Positions 1-7,711 of a stretch of 64,000 bases of DNA are shown here, piece after piece. The stretch is from Cytophagales bacterium (GTDB taxonomy: Bacteria; Bacteroidota; Bacteroidia; Cytophagales; Thermoflexibacteraceae). The position numbers and the translations under genes are program-made. The stretch spans positions 186,001 to 250,000 of the forward strand of contig JAAFKA010000002.1 in the NCBI GenBank assembly GCA_013299115.1, read 5' to 3'. How positions within the stretch are numbered: the stretch's first letter is position 1; every line of letters starts with the position of its first letter. The notes under the pieces are model-generated. The model was not told where the DNA came from. It made no database searches and was given only the letters and a program-made list of their open reading frames with translations.

Positions 1-1
1 T

Positions 2-361
2 GGTTCTCAAACCTTTGAGGCATATTTTCAGACCTTGCAAGCAGAGTTTCCTGCCATTCAGTTTTCTTATTTTCAATCGAATACAGAAGGCGAATTGATT
101 GATGAACTGCACCGCAAAGGTTTTGACGACACGACAGGCATTATTCTCAATGCGGGGGCTTATACGCATACGTCTATTGCCATTGCCGATGCCATTGCAG
201 GAATTACAACCCCTGTGATAGAGGTGCATATTTCCAATGTGTATGCACGCGAGGAGTTTCGCCACAAAAGTTATTTGAGTCGTCATTGCAAAGGAGTCAT
301 CTGCGGTTTTGGTTTGGAAAGTTATAGATTGGCGGTGCTTTACCTGAGCAAACCTGCATAG
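2..361 (+). CDS. aroQ: Type II 3-dehydroquinate dehydratase, 3' part (5' end outside window)
   Basis: Converts 3-dehydroquinate to 3-dehydroshikimate in the shikimate pathway (cytoplasmic dodecamer in this family). The frame is open from base 2 and has no start in the window. The family signatures are clear: QSNTEGELID (substrate lid region), NAGAYTHTSIA (family NPGAYTHTS, here N-A-G) and the C-terminal EVHISNVYAREEFR with the catalytic-site histidine and the arginine that binds substrate. About 119 residues remain of a usual 140-150. It ends with TAG just before a repeat element. Identity is secure; the Pro-to-Ala change in the NPGAY motif is the only oddity. Confidence 0.95.
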   Translation, partial: GSQTFEAYFQTLQAEFPAIQFSYFQSNTEGELIDELHRKGFDDTTGIILNAGAYTHTSIAIADAIAGITTPVIEVHISNVYAREEFRHKSYLSRHCKGVICGFGLESYRLAVLYLSKPA

Positions 362-365
362 TATA

Positions 366-550
366 TGTAGAACGGACTTTAGTCCGTTTCTTGTGAATGA
401 AAATCAAAATCTTGATTTAAAAACTATTCTTTTGACGTAGGAATGTCAAAAAACGGACTGATGACGTAGGAATATCAAAAAACAGACTGATGAGGTAGGA
501 ATATCAAAAAACGGACTAAAGTCCGTTCTACAGCTAAAGTCCGTTCTACA
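366..550. repeat. MITE-like element, TIR TGTAGAACGGACT, copy A
   Basis: The element begins TGTAGAACGGACTTTAGTCC and ends with the inverse, AGTCCGTTCTACA, so it has terminal inverted repeats; each end is itself palindromic (AACGGACTTTAGTCCGTT). Inside are three degenerate copies of a unit reading roughly GAYGTAGGAATRTCAAAAAA followed by CGGACTGAT. A second element with the same ends lies at 40570-40721. It fills almost the whole gap between aroQ and the next gene. No transposase is present, so mobilisation in trans is only an inference. Confidence 0.8.
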
Positions 551-551
551 G

Positions 552-585
552 TTTGTAAGTTTGGCAAATTTTTTGACTATCTTTG
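552..585 (+). promoter_or_regulatory. Bacteroidota-type promoter for the TPR gene
   Basis: TTTG at 552-555 and TATCTTTG at 578-585 (consensus TAnnTTTG) with a 22-base spacer, inside the usual 17-23 range. Transcription would start about 7 bases after 585, giving a leader of roughly 30 bases before the ATG at 622. The -33 box lies directly against the end of the MITE-like element. Confidence 0.6.
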
Positions 586-621
586 CTTATCTCATTTTAT
601 CAACAACTCAATACCAACTTT

Positions 622-2070
622 ATGAAACGTCTTATCTGGGCTGGTTCTTTGGTGGCTGCAAGTTTTTTTGCCAGCACCGCCTTGTCTGTAAGCAGTCTTT
701 CTACGGCTTTGTACGCCCAAAATCCTGCCGATTCTTACCAAAAAGGCAGAGATTTATACAATAAAAAACAATATGCAGAAGCTGTTAGCCAACTCGATGT
801 GGCTATAAAAGCCGATGAAACCAATCTCATGGCTTTGTATTATCGTGGGGTGTCGCATTATTTCCTCAAAAATTACGAACAATCCATTGCAGATTTAGAC
901 CGAGCAATAGAACTATATCCTGTGCGAGCAGATTTTTATTATTACCGTGCTTTGGCTCGCAAAGAAATGAAAGACATAGGCATGGCGTACAGCGACATGA
1001 GCAATGCCGTTGCCCTCGATGACAAAGTGGCAGATTATTATTACCAACGTGCTTTGTTAGGTTTGCAAATTGGCGAAAAAAATACAGAAGTAGCCCAAGC
1101 TGAAACTGTGCAAACTGATGCCACTAATGCCTTGTCTATCATGGACTTAGACAAAGCCCTTGCCCTCAATCCTAAATTGCAGAGTGAAGTGAGCCAACAA
1201 CGCAGGGCTACTTTTGGCAAATTGACTGCCACCGAAATAGAATTGTTGCCTTTAACGGCAAGCGGCGTAACCAAAGGAAACGAAAAAGGCAAAGGAAAAG
1301 GCAAGGGAAAGGCAACGCCAGCCCCTGCACCAGACGACCAAAAAACCATAGAGTTCAAAAAATATATTGCCGAGCATCGTTTTGCTTCTTTGGAGGAAGG
1401 TAGAAAATATTACGACCAAGTATTTTTGGAAACTTTGCCCGCAGGCAAAAAACCTGTGGTTTTGGGACTTTTGCGTGCAAAAATCTTAAAAGATGTGTAT
1501 GGGGCAGAGCCTTTTACCGAAGACCTCGACCAGATGAAAAACACCTTAGACAGAGAATATTGGCTCTTGCCCGAAGGCAGAGATTATTATTTTAAGAGTA
1601 TGCAAAACGGCAAAAATGTATTTGCGGGCGGCGTACAAAGAGGCAAAGTTTACTATTATTACAAGGTTGCAAAAGGCAAAAATGCAGACAAATATCGTTT
1701 GCAAGTTTATGGTGTGTATAACAGTGAGTCCAATTTAGTGTTCGACAGCCAAATTGCATACAGCGAAGACAGCGTAAAACGGACTGTACAAATTTTTGCC
1801 TCGCAAAGTGCAGGTTACAAATGGAATGTATTGCCCGACAGCTATATGAAAGGCGAGGTAAACATTGCTACTAACCAAGCCACTTTTGCACCCGTAGGCA
1901 GCATGGTAGAAATGGCAAATGATACCCGACATGGGGCAACCAAAGACCAATATGCAAAAGCTACAAAACCTGCCGATAAATCTTCTACATCTGCTATCAA
2001 AGCCACCTTGCAATATGTGATTTTGGATTATGTCAAAATGGTAAAAATACCAAGTTGGTGGATATTGTAA
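622..2070 (+). CDS. Secreted TPR protein with a C-terminal domain I do not recognise
   Basis: About 482 residues from the ATG at 622 (an earlier in-frame ATG at 583 lies inside the promoter and would add residues before the signal peptide, so I reject it). Residues 1-33 form a signal peptide ending near ALYAQ. Residues ~38-150 are three to four tetratricopeptide repeats (motifs such as ALYYRGVSHYFLKNYEQSI). A Lys/Gly run (KGKGKGKGK) and a Pro/Ala stretch near residues 215-235 link to a C-terminal ~240-residue region rich in Tyr (KVYYYYKVAKG) with no domain I can name. TPR modules act as protein-interaction scaffolds; a periplasmic location is inferred. A 33-base palindrome follows the stop. 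Confidence 0.8.
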   Translation: MKRLIWAGSLVAASFFASTALSVSSLSTALYAQNPADSYQKGRDLYNKKQYAEAVSQLDVAIKADETNLMALYYRGVSHYFLKNYEQSIADLDRAIELYPVRADFYYYRALARKEMKDIGMAYSDMSNAVALDDKVADYYYQRALLGLQIGEKNTEVAQAETVQTDATNALSIMDLDKALALNPKLQSEVSQQRRATFGKLTATEIELLPLTASGVTKGNEKGKGKGKGKATPAPAPDDQKTIEFKKYIAEHRFASLEEGRKYYDQVFLETLPAGKKPVVLGLLRAKILKDVYGAEPFTEDLDQMKNTLDREYWLLPEGRDYYFKSMQNGKNVFAGGVQRGKVYYYYKVAKGKNADKYRLQVYGVYNSESNLVFDSQIAYSEDSVKRTVQIFASQSAGYKWNVLPDSYMKGEVNIATNQATFAPVGSMVEMANDTRHGATKDQYAKATKPADKSSTSAIKATLQYVILDYVKMVKIPSWWIL

Positions 2071-2097
2071 AACTATTTGATAAATTGCCACTTCTCA

Positions 2098-2130
2098 AAC
2101 CTTATAAGGTCTTTAAGACCTTATAAGGTT
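2098..2130. repeat. Near-perfect 33-base palindrome
   Basis: AACCTTATAAGG repeated as a dyad around TCTTTAAGA, so that the whole element folds on itself with at most the central base unpaired. It sits between the TPR gene stop and the histidine kinase start, where it could act as a transcription terminator although no T-run follows. I see no second full-length copy in the window. Confidence 0.7.
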
Positions 2131-2152
2131 TACTGCAAAGCACACAAAAATT

Positions 2153-5100
2153 ATGTTATACCCCGACCTCTACCTCAACGCCATAGTCGAGCTGCAAAGT
2201 ATGATGCTTGCCGACAATGATGCAGCCGATACCTACCAAAACACCGCCAAATTGCTGGGTAACACCGTAGTTTGCGACAGGGTTTGTGTGTATGACAAAA
2301 TAGAAAATTTGCAAAACAAGCCTTTTGCCAAACTCAAAATGCAGTGGGCAAGAGAAGGTTTATTGCCCTTAGCCGAAGACCATTTGCTGCATACCATAGA
2401 CATAGATAATCTGTTGCGGGGCTGGCTTAAACCTTTGCGGGCTGGTATCATCATTTCGGGGCATCTCAAAGATTTTGACGAGCAGTGGCGACCTGCCTTA
2501 GCCGAACAGGGCTTAACTTCTTTTTCGTTTATTCCTGTTTTGGTGCAGCACAAATTGATTTCTATCATTGCCATTTATTACTGCCAAGAAAAAAATACGC
2601 CTACTTCCTCTCAAATCAATTTATTTAATGTCGTAGGCAATCAATTTGCCAATTTTTTAAACAGAAAACAGACCGAAAACAAGCTACTTTCTTACAAAAG
2701 GATTTTTGAGGAGTCTAATTTTAGCATTTTTGTTCTCGATGCAGCAGGGCATCACATAGAATCTAACTATACTTACCGCCGTTTGGTAGGCTATGACCAA
2801 GATGAGGAATTGAAACAAGAAACTCCTGAAATTTTGTTTGGTAGCAATTTTCATAATTGGTTTGCGGAGTTGCAAACAAGAGGTTTTTATGAGGACGAAA
2901 TCATAGTAGAGGATTTGGGTGTGGTGCTTGCCTTGTCTAGCTATGCTATTCAGGCAGACGATGGCGAATTGATTTGCTACGTAAATATTGCCAACGACAT
3001 CACCGAAAGAATAGCAAAAGAAAAAGAAATGAAAAGCCTTTTGGCGGGCTACCAAAGACTCAATGACGAGTTGGTGCAAAACGAATACGAATTGCTGAAA
3101 AGCAAAGACCAACTGCGAATGTTAGCCGAAAACTCCTTCGAAATGGTTTCGTTGAGTACACCCGATGGTACGATTGTCTATATAAGCCCCTCTGCCGAAA
3201 AAGTTACAGGACACGCAAGAGAGGAGTTGCAAGGCAAATCGTTGATAGAGTATTTTCACCCCGACGATTTGGAGGTTATTCAGGTGCAGTCGCAAAGCCA
3301 ACTCAACAAAGGTGGTACAAAAGACATTGTAATTACCCACCGTTTTCAGCGAAAATCGGGCGACTATATTTGGTTGGAAAGTTTTATCAAATACCTCTAT
3401 GATGAGGAAGGCAATGTTGCCAATTTGCAAACTTCTTCGCGTGATATTACGCAAAGTGTGCTAGCAAAAGAGGCTTTGCAAGAATCGGAGGAGAAATTTA
3501 GAACTTTGTTTAACAAAACCTACGACTCTATTTTTATATACAAAGTAGAAAAAGACAAACATCTCCACCTCATAGAAGTAAACGAAGTGGCTTGCAAAAT
3601 GCTGGGCTACCAACGTCAGCAGTTGTTGGGTATGAATTTCAGGCAATTATTCCCACAAGCAGAAGACTTGCCGAGTTTTGAAACCCAAGACAACTTTTAT
3701 TTTCAGGCTCTGATGGCAGACAGCAAAGGCAGGCGAATACCCGTAGAGGTGGCAACTACGCTGATTCAGGAGGAGGAAACCCAGCTGATGCAAGCCGTTG
3801 TGCGGGACAGCACCGAAAAACAAAAGGCAGAGGAAAGCCAAAAAGCACAAGCACTTGCCGAAAAAATGCTGAAAATGAAATCGGATTTTTTGGCAAATAT
3901 GAGCCATGAAATTCGGACACCAATGAATGGCGTGTTGGGTATGACTCACTTTTTGTTGGATACCAACCTCACCGAAAAACAACTGCATTATGTGCAGACC
4001 GTCAAAAAAAGTTCAGAAAACTTGTTGATGATTCTCAACGATATTTTGGATTTTTCTAAGTTGGAGGCGGGCAAAATGAAACTAAAAACCATTACGTTTA
4101 ACCTCAAACAAACAGCCCAACAACTCAAAGGACTGTTTGAGTCGGTGGCTTTGCAAAAAAATATTCACATCTTAGAGCAGTGGGATTATGGTTTGCCCGA
4201 ATGGGTCAATGGTGATGAAAGTCGCCTATTGCAAGTCATGACCAATTTACTAAGCAATGCCATAAAATTTACCCAACGAGGTACTGTAACTTGCCGTTTG
4301 CTCATAGAAACAATGCCTGAACGTCAAGCATTTACCTTGCGGGTGGAAATGATAGATACAGGTACAGGAATCAGCAAGGCAAATCAAGCCCTGTTGTTCG
4401 ACAAGTTTTATCAGATAGAAACCAGCAACAGTATGAAACAGCAAGGCACAGGGCTGGGGCTTTCCATTTGCAGACAATTAGTCCAGCTTTGGGAAGGCGA
4501 AATAGGCGTAACAAGTGAGGAGGGCAAAGGCAGCACGTTTTGGTTTACCATGCCGTTGGAAATGGCAACAGAAGCAGAAATCCAAAAAGTGCAAGTAAAA
4601 CCAACTGTTTCGCCTAACAAGTTGCTATTCAACAACTTACACATCTTATTGGCAGAAGACGTTTTTGTGAATCAAGAAGTGGCAAAGACCATGTCGGAGA
4701 ATTTGGGCTGCACTGTGGAGGTAGTAGAAAACGGCAAAGAAGCAGTAGCAGCAGCAACTACCAAACACTACGACCTTATTTTGATGGATATTCAGATGCC
4801 TGTGATGAGTGGAATCACCGCCACCCAATTTATCAAACGCAGTATGAAAAATCCACCTCTTATCATTGGATTGAGTGCCAATGCAATGGAGGAAGACGCA
4901 AAAAAATACATCTCGTTGGGCATGGACGACTACATCTCAAAACCCGTAGAGCCTACTACTTTGCAAGAAAAATTAAGACATTGGTTTCCTACCAAAATAC
5001 AAAAAAATAGTAACCAAAATTTTGCTCAACCACCAAACACAACCCCAGAAATAGTTAAACAAGAAATAATAAAGCAAGAAACAACAGAAAAAACAGCTAA

Positions 5101-5464
5101 TCAAACAAAGGAAATAGCTACGTTAAACCAAGTTTCTATCGACAAAATATTGAGTTTGGTAAAAAACAACAAAGCAAAATTTGAAATTTTGACTTCTTCT
5201 TTTGCTACCGATATGGAAAGTTTGTTGGCAAGTGCCAAACAAGCTGCCCAAAACCAAGACCACAAGCAAATTATCTCCGACTTGCACACCATAAAAGGCG
5301 TGGCGGGGACTATTGGCACTTCGGCTTTGTATGAGGAAAGCAAAAATTTCTACGCTGCCCTCAAAGAAAATGATTTTGCCGACTTGCCAACCAAAATTCA
5401 AAAAATGGAGGAATGTTACCAGCAAGCCAAAGCAGCCTTAGCCGAAATAAGTAGCAAGTTATGA
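2153..5464 (+). CDS. Hybrid sensor histidine kinase: GAF, three PAS, HisKA, HATPase, REC, HPt
   Basis: A 1103-residue cytoplasmic phosphorelay kinase holding all relay steps in one chain. From the N-terminus: GAF-like region (~1-170), PAS (~185-290), PAS (~325-440) and PAS (~445-560), then the dimerisation domain with phospho-accepting His585 in [12 protein letters not shown], an ATPase domain with N box LSNAIKFT, G1 DTGTGIS and G2 [11 protein letters not shown], a receiver domain with phospho-acceptor Asp879 in LILMDIQMP, a Gln/Lys/Thr-rich linker, and a C-terminal HPt domain with His1045 in SDLHTIKG. No transmembrane segment is apparent, so it should sense an internal signal through GAF/PAS. 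No partner regulator gene is adjacent; its output target is unknown. It ends 15 bases from the convergent nuoA. Confidence 0.93.
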   Translation: MLYPDLYLNAIVELQSMMLADNDAADTYQNTAKLLGNTVVCDRVCVYDKIENLQNKPFAKLKMQWAREGLLPLAEDHLLHTIDIDNLLRGWLKPLRAGIIISGHLKDFDEQWRPALAEQGLTSFSFIPVLVQHKLISIIAIYYCQEKNTPTSSQINLFNVVGNQFANFLNRKQTENKLLSYKRIFEESNFSIFVLDAAGHHIESNYTYRRLVGYDQDEELKQETPEILFGSNFHNWFAELQTRGFYEDEIIVEDLGVVLALSSYAIQADDGELICYVNIANDITERIAKEKEMKSLLAGYQRLNDELVQNEYELLKSKDQLRMLAENSFEMVSLSTPDGTIVYISPSAEKVTGHAREELQGKSLIEYFHPDDLEVIQVQSQSQLNKGGTKDIVITHRFQRKSGDYIWLESFIKYLYDEEGNVANLQTSSRDITQSVLAKEALQESEEKFRTLFNKTYDSIFIYKVEKDKHLHLIEVNEVACKMLGYQRQQLLGMNFRQLFPQAEDLPSFETQDNFYFQALMADSKGRRIPVEVATTLIQEEETQLMQAVVRDSTEKQKAEESQKAQALAEKMLKMKSDFLANMSHEIRTPMNGVLGMTHFLLDTNLTEKQLHYVQTVKKSSENLLMILNDILDFSKLEAGKMKLKTITFNLKQTAQQLKGLFESVALQKNIHILEQWDYGLPEWVNGDESRLLQVMTNLLSNAIKFTQRGTVTCRLLIETMPERQAFTLRVEMIDTGTGISKANQALLFDKFYQIETSNSMKQQGTGLGLSICRQLVQLWEGEIGVTSEEGKGSTFWFTMPLEMATEAEIQKVQVKPTVSPNKLLFNNLHILLAEDVFVNQEVAKTMSENLGCTVEVVENGKEAVAAATTKHYDLILMDIQMPVMSGITATQFIKRSMKNPPLIIGLSANAMEEDAKKYISLGMDDYISKPVEPTTLQEKLRHWFPTKIQKNSNQNFAQPPNTTPEIVKQEIIKQETTEKTANQTKEIATLNQVSIDKILSLVKNNKAKFEILTSSFATDMESLLASAKQAAQNQDHKQIISDLHTIKGVAGTIGTSALYEESKNFYAALKENDFADLPTKIQKMEECYQQAKAALAEISSKL

Positions 5465-5478
5465 TGTTTTGCGAATAC

Positions 5479-5859
5479 TTACTCCCATTTCAACACGCCT
5501 TTTTTAATCACATAATAGAAACCAGCCAAAAGCAAAGCCATAAAAAGCAGCATCTCTACAAAAATAACACTACCCATTTCTCTAAACAGTTCTTTGAAAT
5601 TGACAGCCCAAGGATACATAAAAATAACCTCTATGTCGAATAGCACGAACAAGATAGCAGTCAAGAAATATTTGATGGAGATAGGAGTTCGGGCATCACC
5701 TTTGGCTTCTATCCCACATTCCCAAGCTGCATCTTTTACTTTACTGTTTCGTTTGGGTCCGAGCAGGTGGGTGGCTATCATCGTAACGACCACAAAAGCC
5801 GCAGCAGCCGAAAATTGCACCAATAAGGGCAAATAGTCCGAAGGAAAATATTGTTTCAT
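5479..5859 (-). CDS. nuoA: NADH-quinone oxidoreductase subunit A
   Basis: A 126-residue membrane subunit of complex I (proton-pumping NADH:quinone oxidoreductase). It shows the three expected transmembrane helices and the family loop with KDAAWECGIEAKGDARTPIS, which includes the conserved Cys, followed by IKYFLTAILFVLFDIEVIF, a hallmark of NuoA. Start chosen at the ATG at 5859; an upstream in-frame Met lies next to the promoter. A TATATTTG -7 box is at 5883-5890 on this strand. Unusually no nuoB or other nuo gene is next to it: one side is the kinase, the other a divergent nuclease gene. Confidence 0.95.
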   Translation of the reverse strand: MKQYFPSDYLPLLVQFSAAAAFVVVTMIATHLLGPKRNSKVKDAAWECGIEAKGDARTPISIKYFLTAILFVLFDIEVIFMYPWAVNFKELFREMGSVIFVEMLLFMALLLAGFYYVIKKGVLKWE

Positions 5860-5981
5860 CTTTATTATTTTTGGTAATTGCACAAATATAAATAAGAAAT
5901 TTTTTAAAAACTTTTCTTATCTGTATTTTTTTTTAATTTTGTAACAGCAATCACTACCTTACACAGTAAACAACTCTTTTT

Positions 5982-6554
5982 GTGGAAAAAATTAAATTAG
6001 AAATCTTGGGTTTATCATCGAGCCAATCTCAATCGGGGTCTTTTGCCTTAGTCTTGGGCGAAGAAGGTCGCAGTCGCCGTTTACCTATCATTATTGGTAT
6101 GTTTGAGGCACAAGCCATAGCCATAGAGATAGAAAAAATAACCTCTACCCGTCCTATGACCCACGACTTGTTTAAATCTTTTGCCAAGCAGTTTGATTAT
6201 ACTGTGGAGGAGGTCATTATTTCTGAACTGAAAGAGGGCGTATTTTTTGCCAAATTGGTTTGCAGCAGCAACAAAGGACTGCGAAAAGTGGACATAGATA
6301 CCCGTCCTTCTGATGCCATCGCCATTGGTTTGCGATTTAATGTACCTATTTATACTTATGAACATATTTTGTCGGAGGCAGGCATTGTAGTCGGTGATAA
6401 GTCAGAAACCACTGAACAACTCCCTGAAAACAAAGAAATCCGCAGCCTTCTTGACTACCCAACTCCTGAATTGGAAGTACTGCTCAAAGAAGCCTTAGAA
6501 AATGAAGATTATGAATATGCTGCCAAATTGAGAGATGAACTGAATAAAAGGTAG
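5982..6554 (+). CDS. Bifunctional nuclease family protein with UVR motif
   Basis: 190 residues starting at GTG. Residues ~1-130 match the bifunctional nuclease (BFN/DUF151) fold: LGLSSSQSQSGSFALVLGEE, RRLPIIIGMFEAQAIA, RPMTHDLF and RPSDAIAIGLR are all family signatures. The C-terminal ~35 residues form a UVR helix hairpin (LLKEALENEDYEYAAKLRDEL), as in UvrB/UvrC and several stress adaptors. Nuclease activity was reported for plant relatives; the bacterial role is not settled. A TAATTTTG -7 box is at 5934-5941. It is followed after 14 bases by the glycosyltransferase, so the two may be cotranscribed. Confidence 0.9.
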   Translation: MEKIKLEILGLSSSQSQSGSFALVLGEEGRSRRLPIIIGMFEAQAIAIEIEKITSTRPMTHDLFKSFAKQFDYTVEEVIISELKEGVFFAKLVCSSNKGLRKVDIDTRPSDAIAIGLRFNVPIYTYEHILSEAGIVVGDKSETTEQLPENKEIRSLLDYPTPELEVLLKEALENEDYEYAAKLRDELNKR

Positions 6555-6568
6555 CAAAATTGTATTTT

Positions 6569-7648
6569 ATGCAAAAAAATACTAATCCCCGCTACCAAGT
6601 AACTGTTTTATTGGCTGTTCGTAATGAGGAAAATCATATCGAGGCTTGTTTGCAATCTTTGGATAGGCAGGAGTTTGATAAGGAAAACTTCGAGGTGCTG
6701 ATTGGCAATGACTTTTCGGAAGACGAAACCGCCCAAATTGTTCGCAAGTTTATTGCTGATAAACCCAACTTCAAATTGTTTGATATTACCACACAGCTCA
6801 ATAATCTCAAAGGCAAGCCTAATGTTTTGGCACAACTGAGCAACTATGCAAATGCCGAATGGTTGGTGTTTACAGACGCAGATATGGTGTTGCCGAAGAA
6901 GTGGCTGCAAGGACTGTTGAAAACTGAACGGACTAAGGTTCATTTTACAGAAAAAAACACACAGGCTAAAGCCTATGCTACAGTCGAAAAAATTGGTATT
7001 GTTACAGGTTTTACGACTGTGGCGTGGCAAGATGAAACCGAGTGGGAAAGCCGTTGGTGGGCTGCTTGGCAGGCTTGCGATTGGACTTATTACTTGGGTG
7101 TTGTCCACTTTTTTAGTTGTTTGGGGTTGCCACTTACGGCTATGGGCAACAACATGGCGGTGAGCCAGCTTGCCTACACACAGGCAGGAGGTTACGAAAA
7201 TTTGTCCTTTTCTTTGACCGAAGATTATGCTTTGTTCAGAAAAATAATTTCGCAAGGTTTTGGTTTTCAGCAACTTGCTAACTCATCAGTTTTGGCTTAT
7301 ACCCAGCCTGTGCAAACAATCAAACAATTTTTTGCCCAAAGGCAACGCTGGACAGTTGAATTCAGAAACTTTGTTTGGTGGACAAAATTAGGAATTTATT
7401 GGCAGAGTTTGCAACTGCTTTTATGGATTTTGTTAGGCTATTGCCAATTAGTTTGGGGCATTTGTGCAGCAGCATTTCATTGTTTGGGTGTGTGGTTGCT
7501 GTTAGTATTTTACCTACTCAAAACCAAACAATTTGCTTTATTGCTTTTTGTGCCTTTGTATGTAGGTACGCAACCATTGGTAAGTGCTGTATTATGTTGG
7601 CGGTTGTTTGGCAAGCAAAAAGTAGAGTGGAAGGGAAGAGTGTATTGA
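6569..7648 (+). CDS. Membrane-associated family 2 glycosyltransferase
   Basis: About 359 residues from the ATG at 6569. The GT-A domain opens with VTVLLAVRNEENHIEACLQSL, carries the metal-binding DAD in FTDADMVLP (~residues 106-109), an acceptor-site acidic motif SLTEDYALF, and QRQRWTVEF, the (Q/R)XXRW motif of processive or lipid-linked enzymes. Two hydrophobic segments follow near residues 275-345, so it is probably anchored in the inner membrane. It would transfer a sugar from a nucleotide donor to a lipid or polysaccharide acceptor; the substrate cannot be read from sequence. No other glycan genes are adjacent. Confidence 0.9.
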   Translation: MQKNTNPRYQVTVLLAVRNEENHIEACLQSLDRQEFDKENFEVLIGNDFSEDETAQIVRKFIADKPNFKLFDITTQLNNLKGKPNVLAQLSNYANAEWLVFTDADMVLPKKWLQGLLKTERTKVHFTEKNTQAKAYATVEKIGIVTGFTTVAWQDETEWESRWWAAWQACDWTYYLGVVHFFSCLGLPLTAMGNNMAVSQLAYTQAGGYENLSFSLTEDYALFRKIISQGFGFQQLANSSVLAYTQPVQTIKQFFAQRQRWTVEFRNFVWWTKLGIYWQSLQLLLWILLGYCQLVWGICAAAFHCLGVWLLLVFYLLKTKQFALLLFVPLYVGTQPLVSAVLCWRLFGKQKVEWKGRVY

Positions 7649-7711
7649 TAGATAGTCGTTTGTTACAACTTGTAAAATTAAATTAGTTTGTCAGCAATAC
7701 ACTCAAAGTTT

